40,477 nucleotides of DNA from NCBI GenBank assembly GCA_029941885.1, contig JAPYTP010000032.1:1-40477 (forward strand), given 5' to 3'. The position numbers and the translations under genes are program-made. Shown piece after piece: positions 1 to 8,756 of this stretch. The stretch is from Myxococcota bacterium (GTDB taxonomy: Bacteria > Myxococcota_A > UBA9160 > UBA4427). The first letter of the stretch is position 1, and the number at the start of each line of letters is the position of its first letter. The notes beneath the pieces were generated by a model, which ran no database searches, was not told where the DNA came from, and saw only the letters and a list, made by a program, of their open reading frames with translations.

Positions 1-663
1 ACCGATGGTGTGGACGAGGCGTGCGACATCGTCCTCGTAGAAGGGCGCGACCCAAACGTTCTGCCGAAAGGTCTCGGTCGCGGAGAGCGGTGGCCTTCCG
101 AAGCGCCACATGTCCTGGCTGTGGAGGCGGGTCAGCTTCTCGAGTTTTCCGAGCATGGGCGCGCCGTAGATCCGTCCGTCGCGGCCGTATCCCTAATCCT
201 CTTCGAGCCAGCGATTGAAGGCGCGAATCGAGGGGTAGAGCACTTCGCGGTGCCTGGCTTCACGCAGTTGAGGTTCGATGCCGGCACCGGTCGTCGGGAG
301 CATCAGACAGGACGCGACACGCTGTTCGTCCATTCGGGCGATTCGTGTCTTGGCGTCGACGAACTCGGGAAGGGCCAGGGCATCGAGCGGCTTCAGGCTG
401 GGGCTGCCCCCGTCCTCGCTCGCCCCCTTCAAGAAGGCCTTCATGATCCCCGGCGCGCCGATGCTGTCGCCCGCGCCGACGCTGAAGAAGTGGCAGCGCT
501 CGTCGCCGATATGCATCCGTCCGGGAGCTTCGGGTGCCGATCGATCGATCCACATCGTCCTGCGCCTGAATCGCTCCTCGATATGTCGAGAATAGCAGTC
601 ATCGGGTTCGTAGTAGTGCTGGTCTGCGTCGTGGATTCAGTCGTCGGGGGAGTTCGTGGTCAT
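1..663 (-). pseudogene. Amidohydrolase_2-type metal-dependent hydrolase, disrupted and truncated by the window edge
   Basis: Minus frame from ATG 661-663: MTTNSPDD*IHDADQHYYEPDDCYSRHIEERFRRRTMWIDRS...FNRWLEED*GYGRDGRIYGAPML then directly GKLEKLTRLHSQDMWRFG..TFRQNVWVAPFYEDDVARLVHTIG. In-frame TGA at 637-639 and TAG at 193-195; the mid-barrel portion normally between the APML and KLxKLTRLH motifs is absent. Confidence 0.85.
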
Positions 664-735
664 CGTTCGTCCTTTCGAGGGCGCTCGCGGCCGCCTCGTT
701 TCGGTGGGGCGTGTCCGGTGGATCGGGGTTGGCCG

Positions 736-1365
736 TCAGGTCCGCGGCCGGGTCGACATCGGTGCCTCGAGACCGCCAGCCAGGAAATCGATGAGGTCGA
801 TGCCCAGCCTTTCCCGTGCCGCGTCACCATGCTGACTCGCGACTTCCATCTCCGACCCGGAGAGCGTCTCGAGCGCGGCTTGAACGCAGAACCGCATCCG
901 CTGGCACTTCACGTCGAAGGACAGATCGGGGAGGGCTTTGCTGAGCAGGTCGCCGAGGGTGTACATCAGATCACCAAAATGCTTGAGGGTCAGGTCTTCG
1001 ACCAGAGAACGCTGTTCCGTGAACGATCGCGCGAGGAGCCGAAGCGCGACGGCCTGCAGTTCGTGATCGTCGCCTTCGGTGGGCAGCAGAGGCTCGACGA
1101 AGAGTCGCGCGAGCCCCGCGGCCGAGGGCGGCCCCTGCGCCTTCATGGCGGCCATCAGGGTTAGTCGGCGCGCCTGAACCGGCACCAGGGCGCGCAGGAC
1201 GACCGCTTCGAAGAGACCTTCGCGGCTGCCGAAGTGGTAGTGGATCAGTGCGGAATTCACGCCCGCTTCCCGGGCGATCGCGCGGAGCGAGGCGCCTCGG
1301 GAGTCCGATGCGGCGAAGAGCCGGGTGGCGGCGTCGAGGATCTTGTCGCGAGTGTCCCGTGCCAT
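736..1365 (-). CDS. TetR/AcrR family transcriptional regulator
   Basis: 209 aa; N-terminal HTH RDKILDAATRLFAASDSRGASLRAIAREAGVNSALIHYHFGSREGLF. Confidence 0.92.
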   Translation of the reverse strand: MARDTRDKILDAATRLFAASDSRGASLRAIAREAGVNSALIHYHFGSREGLFEAVVLRALVPVQARRLTLMAAMKAQGPPSAAGLARLFVEPLLPTEGDDHELQAVALRLLARSFTEQRSLVEDLTLKHFGDLMYTLGDLLSKALPDLSFDVKCQRMRFCVQAALETLSGSEMEVASQHGDAARERLGIDLIDFLAGGLEAPMSTRPRT

Positions 1366-1390
1366 GGCGAGTATCTTAATTGATCATGCG

Positions 1391-1410
1391 CTTAAACCAA
1401 TCGGTTAAAG
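1391..1410. promoter_or_regulatory. Candidate TetR operator (imperfect palindrome CTTAAACCAATCGGTTAAAG)
   Basis: Inverted arms with AACC-N4-GGTT core, in an AT-rich patch between divergent TetR and thiolase genes. Confidence 0.5.
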
Positions 1411-1489
1411 TAGAGACTTCTACGAGCTCTCAGGCGGGCTAGAATCGCCGATCTGGACGACTCGTGCGTCTGGACCACCAGGAGACTCC

Positions 1490-2962
1490 ATGGCGCTCGA
1501 TCCCCGAATACCCGTTCTCGTCGGCGTTGCCGCGCTGACCCAGCACGCGGCGGATCCCGCAGAGGCGTGGGAACCCCTCGACTTGATGGAAGCGGTGCTG
1601 CGCCGTGCGGCGGAGGACGCGGGCTCGAAGGCGCTGCTCGAGGAGGTCGATTCGATCTGGGCGCCGCGCGGATTCTGGGCCTACTCGGATCCCGGCCGGA
1701 TCCTCGCCGAGCGATTCGGCGCGAGCGGCGTGCGGACGATCGTCGCGGAGGTCGGGATCCTCCAGACGAGCGTCCTCGGCCGGGCGGCCCGCTCGATCGC
1801 TTCTGGCGAGGCGGAAGTGGCGATGATCGTTGGCGCCGAGGCGCGTGACCGCTCTTCACGACTCGGGCGCCAGGGTCTCGAGGTTCCGCTCACCGAACAG
1901 GCCGACTGCCCGCCGAGCGAAACCCTCCGCCCTCATGCCGAGATCATGGGGCAATTCGAAATCGATCTGGGTCTCATCACGCCGATCATCCAATACTCGA
2001 TGATCGACAATTCGCTGCGCTTCGAGGAAGGCCAGTCGCTCGAGGCGCATCGCGCGGAACTCGGCGCGCTCTGGGGTGCCTTCAACCGTGTCGCGGTCGA
2101 TAATCCGGATGCATGGAACCGAACGGCGATGTCGCCGGAGGAGATCGTCACTCCGACGGAATCGAACCGCATGCTCTCCTACCCCTACACGAAATCACTC
2201 GTGTCGCAGTGGAATGTGGATCAAGCGGGCGGCCTGATCCTCTGTACGCTCGAGAAGGCCCGGTCGCTGGGGCTCGACGAGAGCCGATTCGTCTACCCGC
2301 TCGCGGTGGTGGATTCCGAGCACATGGTGACTCTCAGCGAACGACGTGACCTGTGGCGGTCGCCGGGATTCGAACTCGCGGGCCAGCGCGTCTTCGACCA
2401 TCTCGATCGGGGTCCCGAAGAGATCGACCACTTCGAGCTCTACAGCTGCTTTCCCGCGGCCGTGCGGGTGCAGCAGCGGGAGTTCGGGATTCCCCTCGAC
2501 CGAAAGGTCACCCAGACGGGCGGCATGACCTTCGGCGGCGGGCCGCTCAATAACTTCGTCTTGCAGGCGTGGGTCAAGATGGTCGAGTGTCTACGCGCCG
2601 ACCCCGGGAGCCACGGCCTGGTGACGGCGATCAGCGGGTTGATCACGAAACAGGGTGTCAGCGTGTTTGGCCCGGAGCCGAGTCTTCCCTTCCTGTATGA
2701 CAACGTGACCGAAGCGGTGGAGCGGGCGTGGGTCAGGACGGAGATCGATCGCGAGGCAACGGGTCGCGCCACGATCAGCAGTTATACCGTGTCCCATAAC
2801 AAGAATGCCGCGAACGGCGTGGCGATCGTGGCGGATCTCGATGCGACCCGGCGAACCCTTCGGGTCGTCGAGGACCCGGAGATGATGGAATTGGGCACGC
2901 GCGAGGAATTGTGCGGGCGAGAGGTCGAGTTGCTCGCGGGCGGTGGGGTGCGCTGGCTCTAG
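1490..2962 (+). CDS. Thiolase-like acetyl-CoA acetyltransferase family protein
   Basis: 490 aa; IPVLVGVAALTQ, TGGMTFGGGPLNNF, YSCFPAAV and C-terminal VAIVADL motifs of the SCP2-thiolase-like family. Confidence 0.85.
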   Translation: MALDPRIPVLVGVAALTQHAADPAEAWEPLDLMEAVLRRAAEDAGSKALLEEVDSIWAPRGFWAYSDPGRILAERFGASGVRTIVAEVGILQTSVLGRAARSIASGEAEVAMIVGAEARDRSSRLGRQGLEVPLTEQADCPPSETLRPHAEIMGQFEIDLGLITPIIQYSMIDNSLRFEEGQSLEAHRAELGALWGAFNRVAVDNPDAWNRTAMSPEEIVTPTESNRMLSYPYTKSLVSQWNVDQAGGLILCTLEKARSLGLDESRFVYPLAVVDSEHMVTLSERRDLWRSPGFELAGQRVFDHLDRGPEEIDHFELYSCFPAAVRVQQREFGIPLDRKVTQTGGMTFGGGPLNNFVLQAWVKMVECLRADPGSHGLVTAISGLITKQGVSVFGPEPSLPFLYDNVTEAVERAWVRTEIDREATGRATISSYTVSHNKNAANGVAIVADLDATRRTLRVVEDPEMMELGTREELCGREVELLAGGGVRWL

Positions 2963-3034
2963 CGGCGTAGAGAGCGAATCGTGCAGGCCGTCCCATTCGA
3001 CTCGCCGCGCGCTGCGGGCGAGATCGTCGGCGCG

Positions 3035-4117
3035 CTAGAGAATCGCTGCCGCGCGCTCGATCGTCCAGAAGGCCGCGAGCGAACCCATGACGTAGACCGC
3101 CGCTCGGCGAGGCAGGGGAATCGGGAGTTCGATTCGCTTTAGGAGCAGCGATGCCAGCACCACTCCGATCACGAAGACGAGTTGACCGAACTCGATCCCG
3201 ACGTTGAACGAGAAGAGTGCCATCGGAATCTCGCCCTGCGGAAGCCCGATCTCGCGCAGAGCGCCGGCAAATCCCATTCCGTGGAGCAGACCGAATAGCA
3301 GCGCCATCGGCCACGGATATCGACGCATCAGGGTTTCCTTCGATTTGTCGCGGGCCAGTTCGACGGCGAGGGCGAGCACACTTGCGGCGATCAAGAACTC
3401 GATCGGGCCCGACGGAAGCTGGGCGTAGCCGAGCGCCGCCAGGCTGAGCGTGATCGAGTGGCCGACGGTGAACGAGGTGATCGTCTTGACGAGGGGGCGG
3501 GTGCTCGCGCAGAGCAAGAAGAGTCCGAACACGAATAATAAGTGATCGGCGCCCGACAGGATGTGCCCGAATCCGATCGAGAGATAGTCCATGAAGACCG
3601 TCCATCTGCTCGCCTTCGCGGGGACGATCATCGAGGGCTCGCCGCGTCGAAGCACGCGTTGGATCTGGCGTCCATCGGAGAGTTCGATTCGAACCAGGGT
3701 GTCGATCTTCGCCGGACCCAGCCCATCCACTCGAATGGGCAGGCCGACGAGGCCGGTTTTCGAGCAATCGATCGTCCAGCGAACGAGAACGGCGACCCCC
3801 TGTTCCTCATAGGTCGGCTGCGCGATCGACGGACAGATCTCGGGCACGATTGGCTGGATATTGCTCCCGGGGACTTTCAAGGAGGATCGCTTCCAGAGGA
3901 TCTCCACCTGGCCGTCGACCCGCTCCTTGAGTTCGAGCAGAGCCGGGGCGAGCGGATGGGCCGCACTGGGCGTGGCGGCGAGCCATACGCTCGCGCCGGA
4001 GAGGAAGAGCGCGATCGCGATCGCGATGGATGGACACGAGCGTGCGACGGCGGCGCCCATCCTGCGTCGCGCGTGTCGAGGCGAAGAGGTCTTGCAGGGT
4101 GGGCGAGCGGGGATCAT
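3035..4117 (-). CDS. HupE/UreJ family membrane protein
   Basis: 360 aa; signal peptide, periplasmic domain, then GFGHILSGADHLLFVFGLFLL, FTVGHSITLSLAALG, ALLFGLLHGMGFAGAL. Confidence 0.9.
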   Translation of the reverse strand: MIPARPPCKTSSPRHARRRMGAAVARSCPSIAIAIALFLSGASVWLAATPSAAHPLAPALLELKERVDGQVEILWKRSSLKVPGSNIQPIVPEICPSIAQPTYEEQGVAVLVRWTIDCSKTGLVGLPIRVDGLGPAKIDTLVRIELSDGRQIQRVLRRGEPSMIVPAKASRWTVFMDYLSIGFGHILSGADHLLFVFGLFLLCASTRPLVKTITSFTVGHSITLSLAALGYAQLPSGPIEFLIAASVLALAVELARDKSKETLMRRYPWPMALLFGLLHGMGFAGALREIGLPQGEIPMALFSFNVGIEFGQLVFVIGVVLASLLLKRIELPIPLPRRAAVYVMGSLAAFWTIERAAAIL

Positions 4118-5136
4118 CCGGGCTCCTGGCTTCTTGCGGAAGGGGTGTGGCGGGACGGTTCGGGAGGTCCCGGACGCTTCGCGGGAAGGACGACCTCGTA
4201 GCGAGCGCGCAGGTCGCTGAGTAGCGCGTCGAGATTGGCGTTGCGACGCCTCTCTTCGATCTGGAGCCGCAACCTCTCGGATACAGACGCGAGCGGTGGG
4301 ACCTGGCCGGGCTCGCGAGCCTCCACACGGACTAGGTGAAGGCCGTAGGCCGACTCGATCGGAGAGGACCAGCGGTCGAGGTCGAGGTCGAAGGTCGATT
4401 CTCCGAAGTGAGCGCCGAAGGTGCGTTCGAGATCGCGCTCCGATCGGCTTTCGAGGAGGTGGCCGAGGGGAAAGGGGTCGCCGAGCGCGGGAGCGTCATG
4501 CGGCGCCGTCGCCTGCCGGATGAGCCGCCCGCGAAGCGTGAGGGCATCCGAGTTCATCCGACCCCCGCGGCGATCGCTGCTCAAGAAGACGTGTACGAGA
4601 TTCAATCGATCCGGCGCACGCAGCGCCTCGCGCTCGCTCTCGTAGGCGGCGGCAACGTCGGGCGCCGAGGGGATCTGGGATTCTTCGAGGGACGATCCGA
4701 GGAGTCGCATCTTCTGGACCAGAATTCGGCGGACGACGATGTCCTCGCGGTGCAGGCCGAGTTCGACAGCACGAGAGAGGAGGGCCGGAGCGTCTTCGAT
4801 CCGGGTGCCGTCCTCGAGAAAGAGCATCTTCTGGATCAGTCGCGTCTGCACTCCGCCGTCGCGTTCGAGGAGCCCGCGTGCGATCGCCTCACGATAGAGG
4901 ATCTCCTCCTCGACTTCGGCCTCGATCATTCGGTGGATCTCGGCCGGCCCCGCGCGTCGGCCCATCTGCTCCGCGAAGGTCGTCTGCATCTCGCCCAATC
5001 GACCGGCCTCGATTGAGATCCGGAAGGCCCCGGGATCTTCCGAGGGGACTCCGGGCGAGCGCCAGCCCCGGGCGACGAAGAGCAGCGTGCCGATCAACAG
5101 GAAATGCAGCAGCGGGGAGCGAAAAGAAGAGGGCAT
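4114..5136 (-). CDS. Membrane-anchored peptidyl-prolyl cis-trans isomerase (parvulin/PpiC type)
   Basis: 340 aa; N-terminal hydrophobic anchor, SurA/PpiC-like C-terminal half (LNLVHVFLSSDRRG..., SPIESAYGLHLVRV); 4-bp overlap with the HupE gene. Confidence 0.8.
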   Translation of the reverse strand: MPSSFRSPLLHFLLIGTLLFVARGWRSPGVPSEDPGAFRISIEAGRLGEMQTTFAEQMGRRAGPAEIHRMIEAEVEEEILYREAIARGLLERDGGVQTRLIQKMLFLEDGTRIEDAPALLSRAVELGLHREDIVVRRILVQKMRLLGSSLEESQIPSAPDVAAAYESEREALRAPDRLNLVHVFLSSDRRGGRMNSDALTLRGRLIRQATAPHDAPALGDPFPLGHLLESRSERDLERTFGAHFGESTFDLDLDRWSSPIESAYGLHLVRVEAREPGQVPPLASVSERLRLQIEERRRNANLDALLSDLRARYEVVLPAKRPGPPEPSRHTPSARSQEPG

Positions 5137-5153
5137 CCTTCGGTCGACTTCGC

Positions 5154-6161
5154 TCAGGCGATGTCGATCATGACCTTCGCGCCCGCGTCCGGTGATCGCG
5201 CGACCTCGAAGGCCAAAAGGAACTCGTCGAGCGGAAATCGGTGGGTGATCATCGGGGAGAGATCACGTCGCGCGATCAGCTCGATCATCTCCTCGTATCG
5301 CTCAGGGTATTCGATCGACCCGCGGATCGTGACTTCCTTCGTCAAGACGGTCATGAAGTCGATCGGCACTTCCTTGCGGTGAAGCGCGACGACCGAGATC
5401 CGGGACCTCGGAGCGCAGCGGCCGACGACCTCCGAGAGGAGCGGGCCGACACCGGTCGCCTCGATGAAGACGTTCGTGCCGACGACATCCATCCAATAGA
5501 GCGTGTCGGTTCCATGGATTCGTCCGAGGGCTTCCCAGAGATCTTCCTTGCCGGGATTGATCGTGTGGGCGACCCCGAGCTTTCGGGCCACTTCGAGGCG
5601 TGTTTCCGACAGGTCGATGGAGACGACGTCCTCGATTCCGCGGTCGGCGAGGGTCGTGACGGCAGAGAGACCGATCGGACCGGCACCGAGGACCGCGACT
5701 TTGTCGCCCGCTCTCACCTCGGCCTGATCGACCGCGTGCATCCCGACGCCAAGTGGCTCGGCGAGTGCGGCAAACTCGAAGGGCATGTCGTCGGGGATCG
5801 AGAAGAGGCTCTTCCCCTGTGCCGCGCCACGCACGAGCAGCTTCGGCGCGAAGCCGCCTTCGGGCCCGCCATTGCCGAGGCCGAAGCCGGCGGCTCCCGG
5901 GTGTAGCGCGACCCGGTCGCCGATCTTTGCGAGATCCCCACAATTTGCCCCGACGAAGGAGACGGTGCCCGCGAGTTCGTGTCCGATCGCCATCGGCCGA
6001 GGGGTGGGGCCCTGAGCGCCGCCGATCTTTGCATAGCCGACGTCGCTCCCGCAGATGCCGCAGGCGCGGACGTCGAGGATCACGTCGTCCGGGCCCGCGT
6101 CGGGTTCGGGGACCTCATCGAGACGAACATCGCCGGGGCCGTGGATGCGTGCGAGCTTCAT
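5154..6161 (-). CDS. Zinc-dependent alcohol/polyol dehydrogenase (MDR superfamily)
   Basis: 335 aa; CGICGSDVGYAKIGG, GHELAGTV, VLGAGPIGLSAV. Confidence 0.9.
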   Translation of the reverse strand: MKLARIHGPGDVRLDEVPEPDAGPDDVILDVRACGICGSDVGYAKIGGAQGPTPRPMAIGHELAGTVSFVGANCGDLAKIGDRVALHPGAAGFGLGNGGPEGGFAPKLLVRGAAQGKSLFSIPDDMPFEFAALAEPLGVGMHAVDQAEVRAGDKVAVLGAGPIGLSAVTTLADRGIEDVVSIDLSETRLEVARKLGVAHTINPGKEDLWEALGRIHGTDTLYWMDVVGTNVFIEATGVGPLLSEVVGRCAPRSRISVVALHRKEVPIDFMTVLTKEVTIRGSIEYPERYEEMIELIARRDLSPMITHRFPLDEFLLAFEVARSPDAGAKVMIDIA

Positions 6162-6236
6162 AAGAGATCCTTGTCAGCAGAGGTGAAAAACGATTGGAGT
6201 GTGTCGTCTCGGGCTCTGGGCTCGCAAGTCCTGGCA

Positions 6237-6761
6237 CTATCGGCTCGTCTCGCCCCAGAATTGCTGCCAGCTCTCGAGGGTATGGGGATGGCTACCCATG
6301 CCGGTCTGGCTCTTTGGCCAATTTGCGGGCTCGAGTCGGAGTGGGTTGACGCCGAGCTCTGAACCATACACTAGATAGTGTTTTCTGCGAACGAAGAGCC
6401 ACCGCTCCTCGCGTCGTTCGTAGCTGTCGTGATACTGGATCGCATGGATGATCCAGCGGTCGCTATCGAGCCCGCCGTCCTGGATTTCGCCCCGGCAATA
6501 GACGATCCCCGAAGCGTGATCCTCGTCGACGATGTCGATCAGGTGGCTGCCGACCTGAAGGAACGTTACACCGACGCGACGAAAGGAAGCGTCGAAATCC
6601 TTTCGGAGCGCTTCGTGGCCGTAGGTGTCGCGGCCGACGCGAACGTCGGAAACGAACAGCCCGACGAGCGCGTTCATGTCCCGGGCATCGGAATAGATGG
6701 CATAGCGGGACGCGAGCTGACGGATCTCCTCGTAGGCCAGCAGTCGTTGGACATCCGTCAT
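6237..6761 (-). CDS. SnoaL-like / NTF2-fold nuclear transport factor 2 family protein
   Basis: 174 aa; IRQLASRYAIYSDARDMNALVGLFVSDV ... LFVRRKHYLVY. Confidence 0.85.
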   Translation of the reverse strand: MTDVQRLLAYEEIRQLASRYAIYSDARDMNALVGLFVSDVRVGRDTYGHEALRKDFDASFRRVGVTFLQVGSHLIDIVDEDHASGIVYCRGEIQDGGLDSDRWIIHAIQYHDSYERREERWLFVRRKHYLVYGSELGVNPLRLEPANWPKSQTGMGSHPHTLESWQQFWGETSR

Positions 6762-6783
6762 CCGCGCACCCTCCAGCGGCAGC

Positions 6784-7284
6784 TCAGCCGATCACCTTCT
6801 TGAGGCCCTCGGGAGTCCTGCTGCTCGGGAGCTTGCCGTGGTCCCAGGAGACGAATCGCTTCGGCCTGACTTTGAGCAGGACGCGCCGGCCCGCCATCTT
6901 GACCTTCACGTCCTCCGGGATTTGATCGATATCCGGGAGAGGGCTCCCGGTCGCCGCGTTGGCCGAGATCATCGTCGTGACGGTCTCGTTGAGGTCCATC
7001 GTGATCTCGGCCTCGCCCTCGATCATGACGCCACGGAGTTCGCTATAGGCGGTCCCTGTTTCGACGAGCAGGGTTACCTTCGGATCGCGCTCGGCATTCT
7101 TGACCTTCTGGCTCGACGCGTAGGTCGCGAATTTGACCGTGAGGTCCTCGTCGAGCGCGTAGAACATTGCGACCGCGTGGGGGAATCCGTTGCGCCCGTT
7201 CGTCACCAGGGTCATCGTATGGCCCTCGCGGAGATAGGCGCGAATCTCCTCTTCGGTCATTCTGATATCGTCTTTGTGGGGCAT
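6784..7284 (-). CDS. Pyridoxamine 5'-phosphate oxidase family (FMN/F420-binding split barrel) protein
   Basis: Start MPHKDDIRMTEEEIRAYLREGHTMTLVTNGRNGFPHAVAMFYALDED within the longer ORF 6784..7719. Confidence 0.85.
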   Translation of the reverse strand: MPHKDDIRMTEEEIRAYLREGHTMTLVTNGRNGFPHAVAMFYALDEDLTVKFATYASSQKVKNAERDPKVTLLVETGTAYSELRGVMIEGEAEITMDLNETVTTMISANAATGSPLPDIDQIPEDVKVKMAGRRVLLKVRPKRFVSWDHGKLPSSRTPEGLKKVIG

Positions 7285-7537
7285 GGGGGGCGTTCTCCGT
7301 CTGGGCGACGTGTGCCCGACAGCGGTCTGTTGCGAATGCACACGGTATCCCAATAGGCGCCGACATGCGGCATGCGCGATTCGCGAGCGAAAAGAGTCCC
7401 GAGCGGCGGCTCTCGAAAGGCTGCTACAGCGTAGAGTGGGTGGAGGAGTGGGGGCCGACGGGAAGGCTCTGTGGCCCCTGCCGTGGCCTTGGGGAACCGG
7501 GCGAGGCGGTTGAACGGCGTATGGAGCGAAGCGAGCG

Positions 7538-8680
7538 ATGACTGCGGATTCGAAGAGTGGGAGCAGGCGAGGCGAAACGGCGCTCGTGATCGGAGGAACG
7601 GGTCCGAGCGGACCCTTCGTCGTGAATGGCCTCGTCGACCGGGGCTTCGAGACGACGATTCTGCACAGTGGCAACCACGAGCCGCCGGAGATCCTGCCAG
7701 AGGTCGAGCATATCCACACGGATGCCTACGACCCCGAAAAGGTCGGGTCGGCTCTCGGTGGGCGCAACTTCGACGTGTGTGTCGCAACCTATGGTCGGCT
7801 TCGGCGGAACGCAGAACTCCTGGCCGGGCGGGTCGGGCAATTCATCTCCGTCGGCGGCTTCCCGGGCTACCAGGGCTATATGAACGCGCCGCTCTTCGAT
7901 CCGCCCGGAATGCCCACCCCGACGCGAGAGGATGGGCTACGGGTGAATGATCCGAGCCAGGACGAGAAGGGATTTCGGATCGCGCGGACCGAGGACCTGC
8001 TTTTCGAGGCCCAGCCGAATGCCACCCATTTCAGATATCCGTGGGTCTACGGTCCGCGACAGCCGGCGCCGAGGGAGTGGAGCTTCGTTCGCCGTGTCCT
8101 CGACCGGCGTCCGCATATCATCGTTGCTGAGGACGGGCTGAGTCTGTCGAGTTTCGGCTATGTCGAAAATCTCGCCCATGCACTTCTCCTGGCCGTCGAT
8201 CAGCCGGAGAAGGCGGCCGGTCAGATCTACAACGCCGCCGATCAGGAAGTCCTGTCGATCCGACAGGTCGTCGAGACGATCGCACGCTCGATGGGGCACG
8301 ACTGGGAGATCGTGTCCATGCCCTGGGAGGTTGCCTGGCCGGCGCGGCCCTTCGTCGCTCAGCCCTGGACGACTCACCGTATCGTGAGCATCGGCAAGCT
8401 CGAGAACGAACTCGGCTATCGCGATGTCGTCGATCCGCACGAAGCGCTGGCTCGAACCGCCCAGTGGCTGACGGAGAATCCGCCGGAGCCGGGTGGAACC
8501 GAGGAGATGGTTCTGCAGGATCCCTTCGACTATGTGGCGGAAGACGAGTTGATCGCGTCCTATCGAGATGCTCTGGCCCGAGTGGCGGAGCCGAAATGGA
8601 CCGGGGGGATCGAGCCGGGCTACGGGTTGGCATTCAGCGGGCCCGGGGGTCGAGCGCGAAGCAACCCAACGTTCGAGTGA
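7538..8680 (+). CDS. NAD-dependent epimerase/dehydratase family protein (extended SDR)
   Basis: 380 aa; ALVIGGTGPSGPFVVNGLVDRGFETTIL, FRYPWVYGPRQ, YNAADQEVLSIRQVVE. Confidence 0.88.
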   Translation: MTADSKSGSRRGETALVIGGTGPSGPFVVNGLVDRGFETTILHSGNHEPPEILPEVEHIHTDAYDPEKVGSALGGRNFDVCVATYGRLRRNAELLAGRVGQFISVGGFPGYQGYMNAPLFDPPGMPTPTREDGLRVNDPSQDEKGFRIARTEDLLFEAQPNATHFRYPWVYGPRQPAPREWSFVRRVLDRRPHIIVAEDGLSLSSFGYVENLAHALLLAVDQPEKAAGQIYNAADQEVLSIRQVVETIARSMGHDWEIVSMPWEVAWPARPFVAQPWTTHRIVSIGKLENELGYRDVVDPHEALARTAQWLTENPPEPGGTEEMVLQDPFDYVAEDELIASYRDALARVAEPKWTGGIEPGYGLAFSGPGGRARSNPTFE

Positions 8681-8756
8681 ACGGAGGGGCCCTGGCGGGG
8701 CCGACCGTTTCGCTCGGCGGATGCTGAATCACTGTCGGGGTCCGACTCGATCGTGC

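Noticed and set aside
10-1164. 384-aa + strand ORF antisense to the amidohydrolase remnant and TetR gene
   Set aside because: Protein-like features lie on the opposite strand. This is a long antisense ORF expected at high GC, with no recognisable domain.
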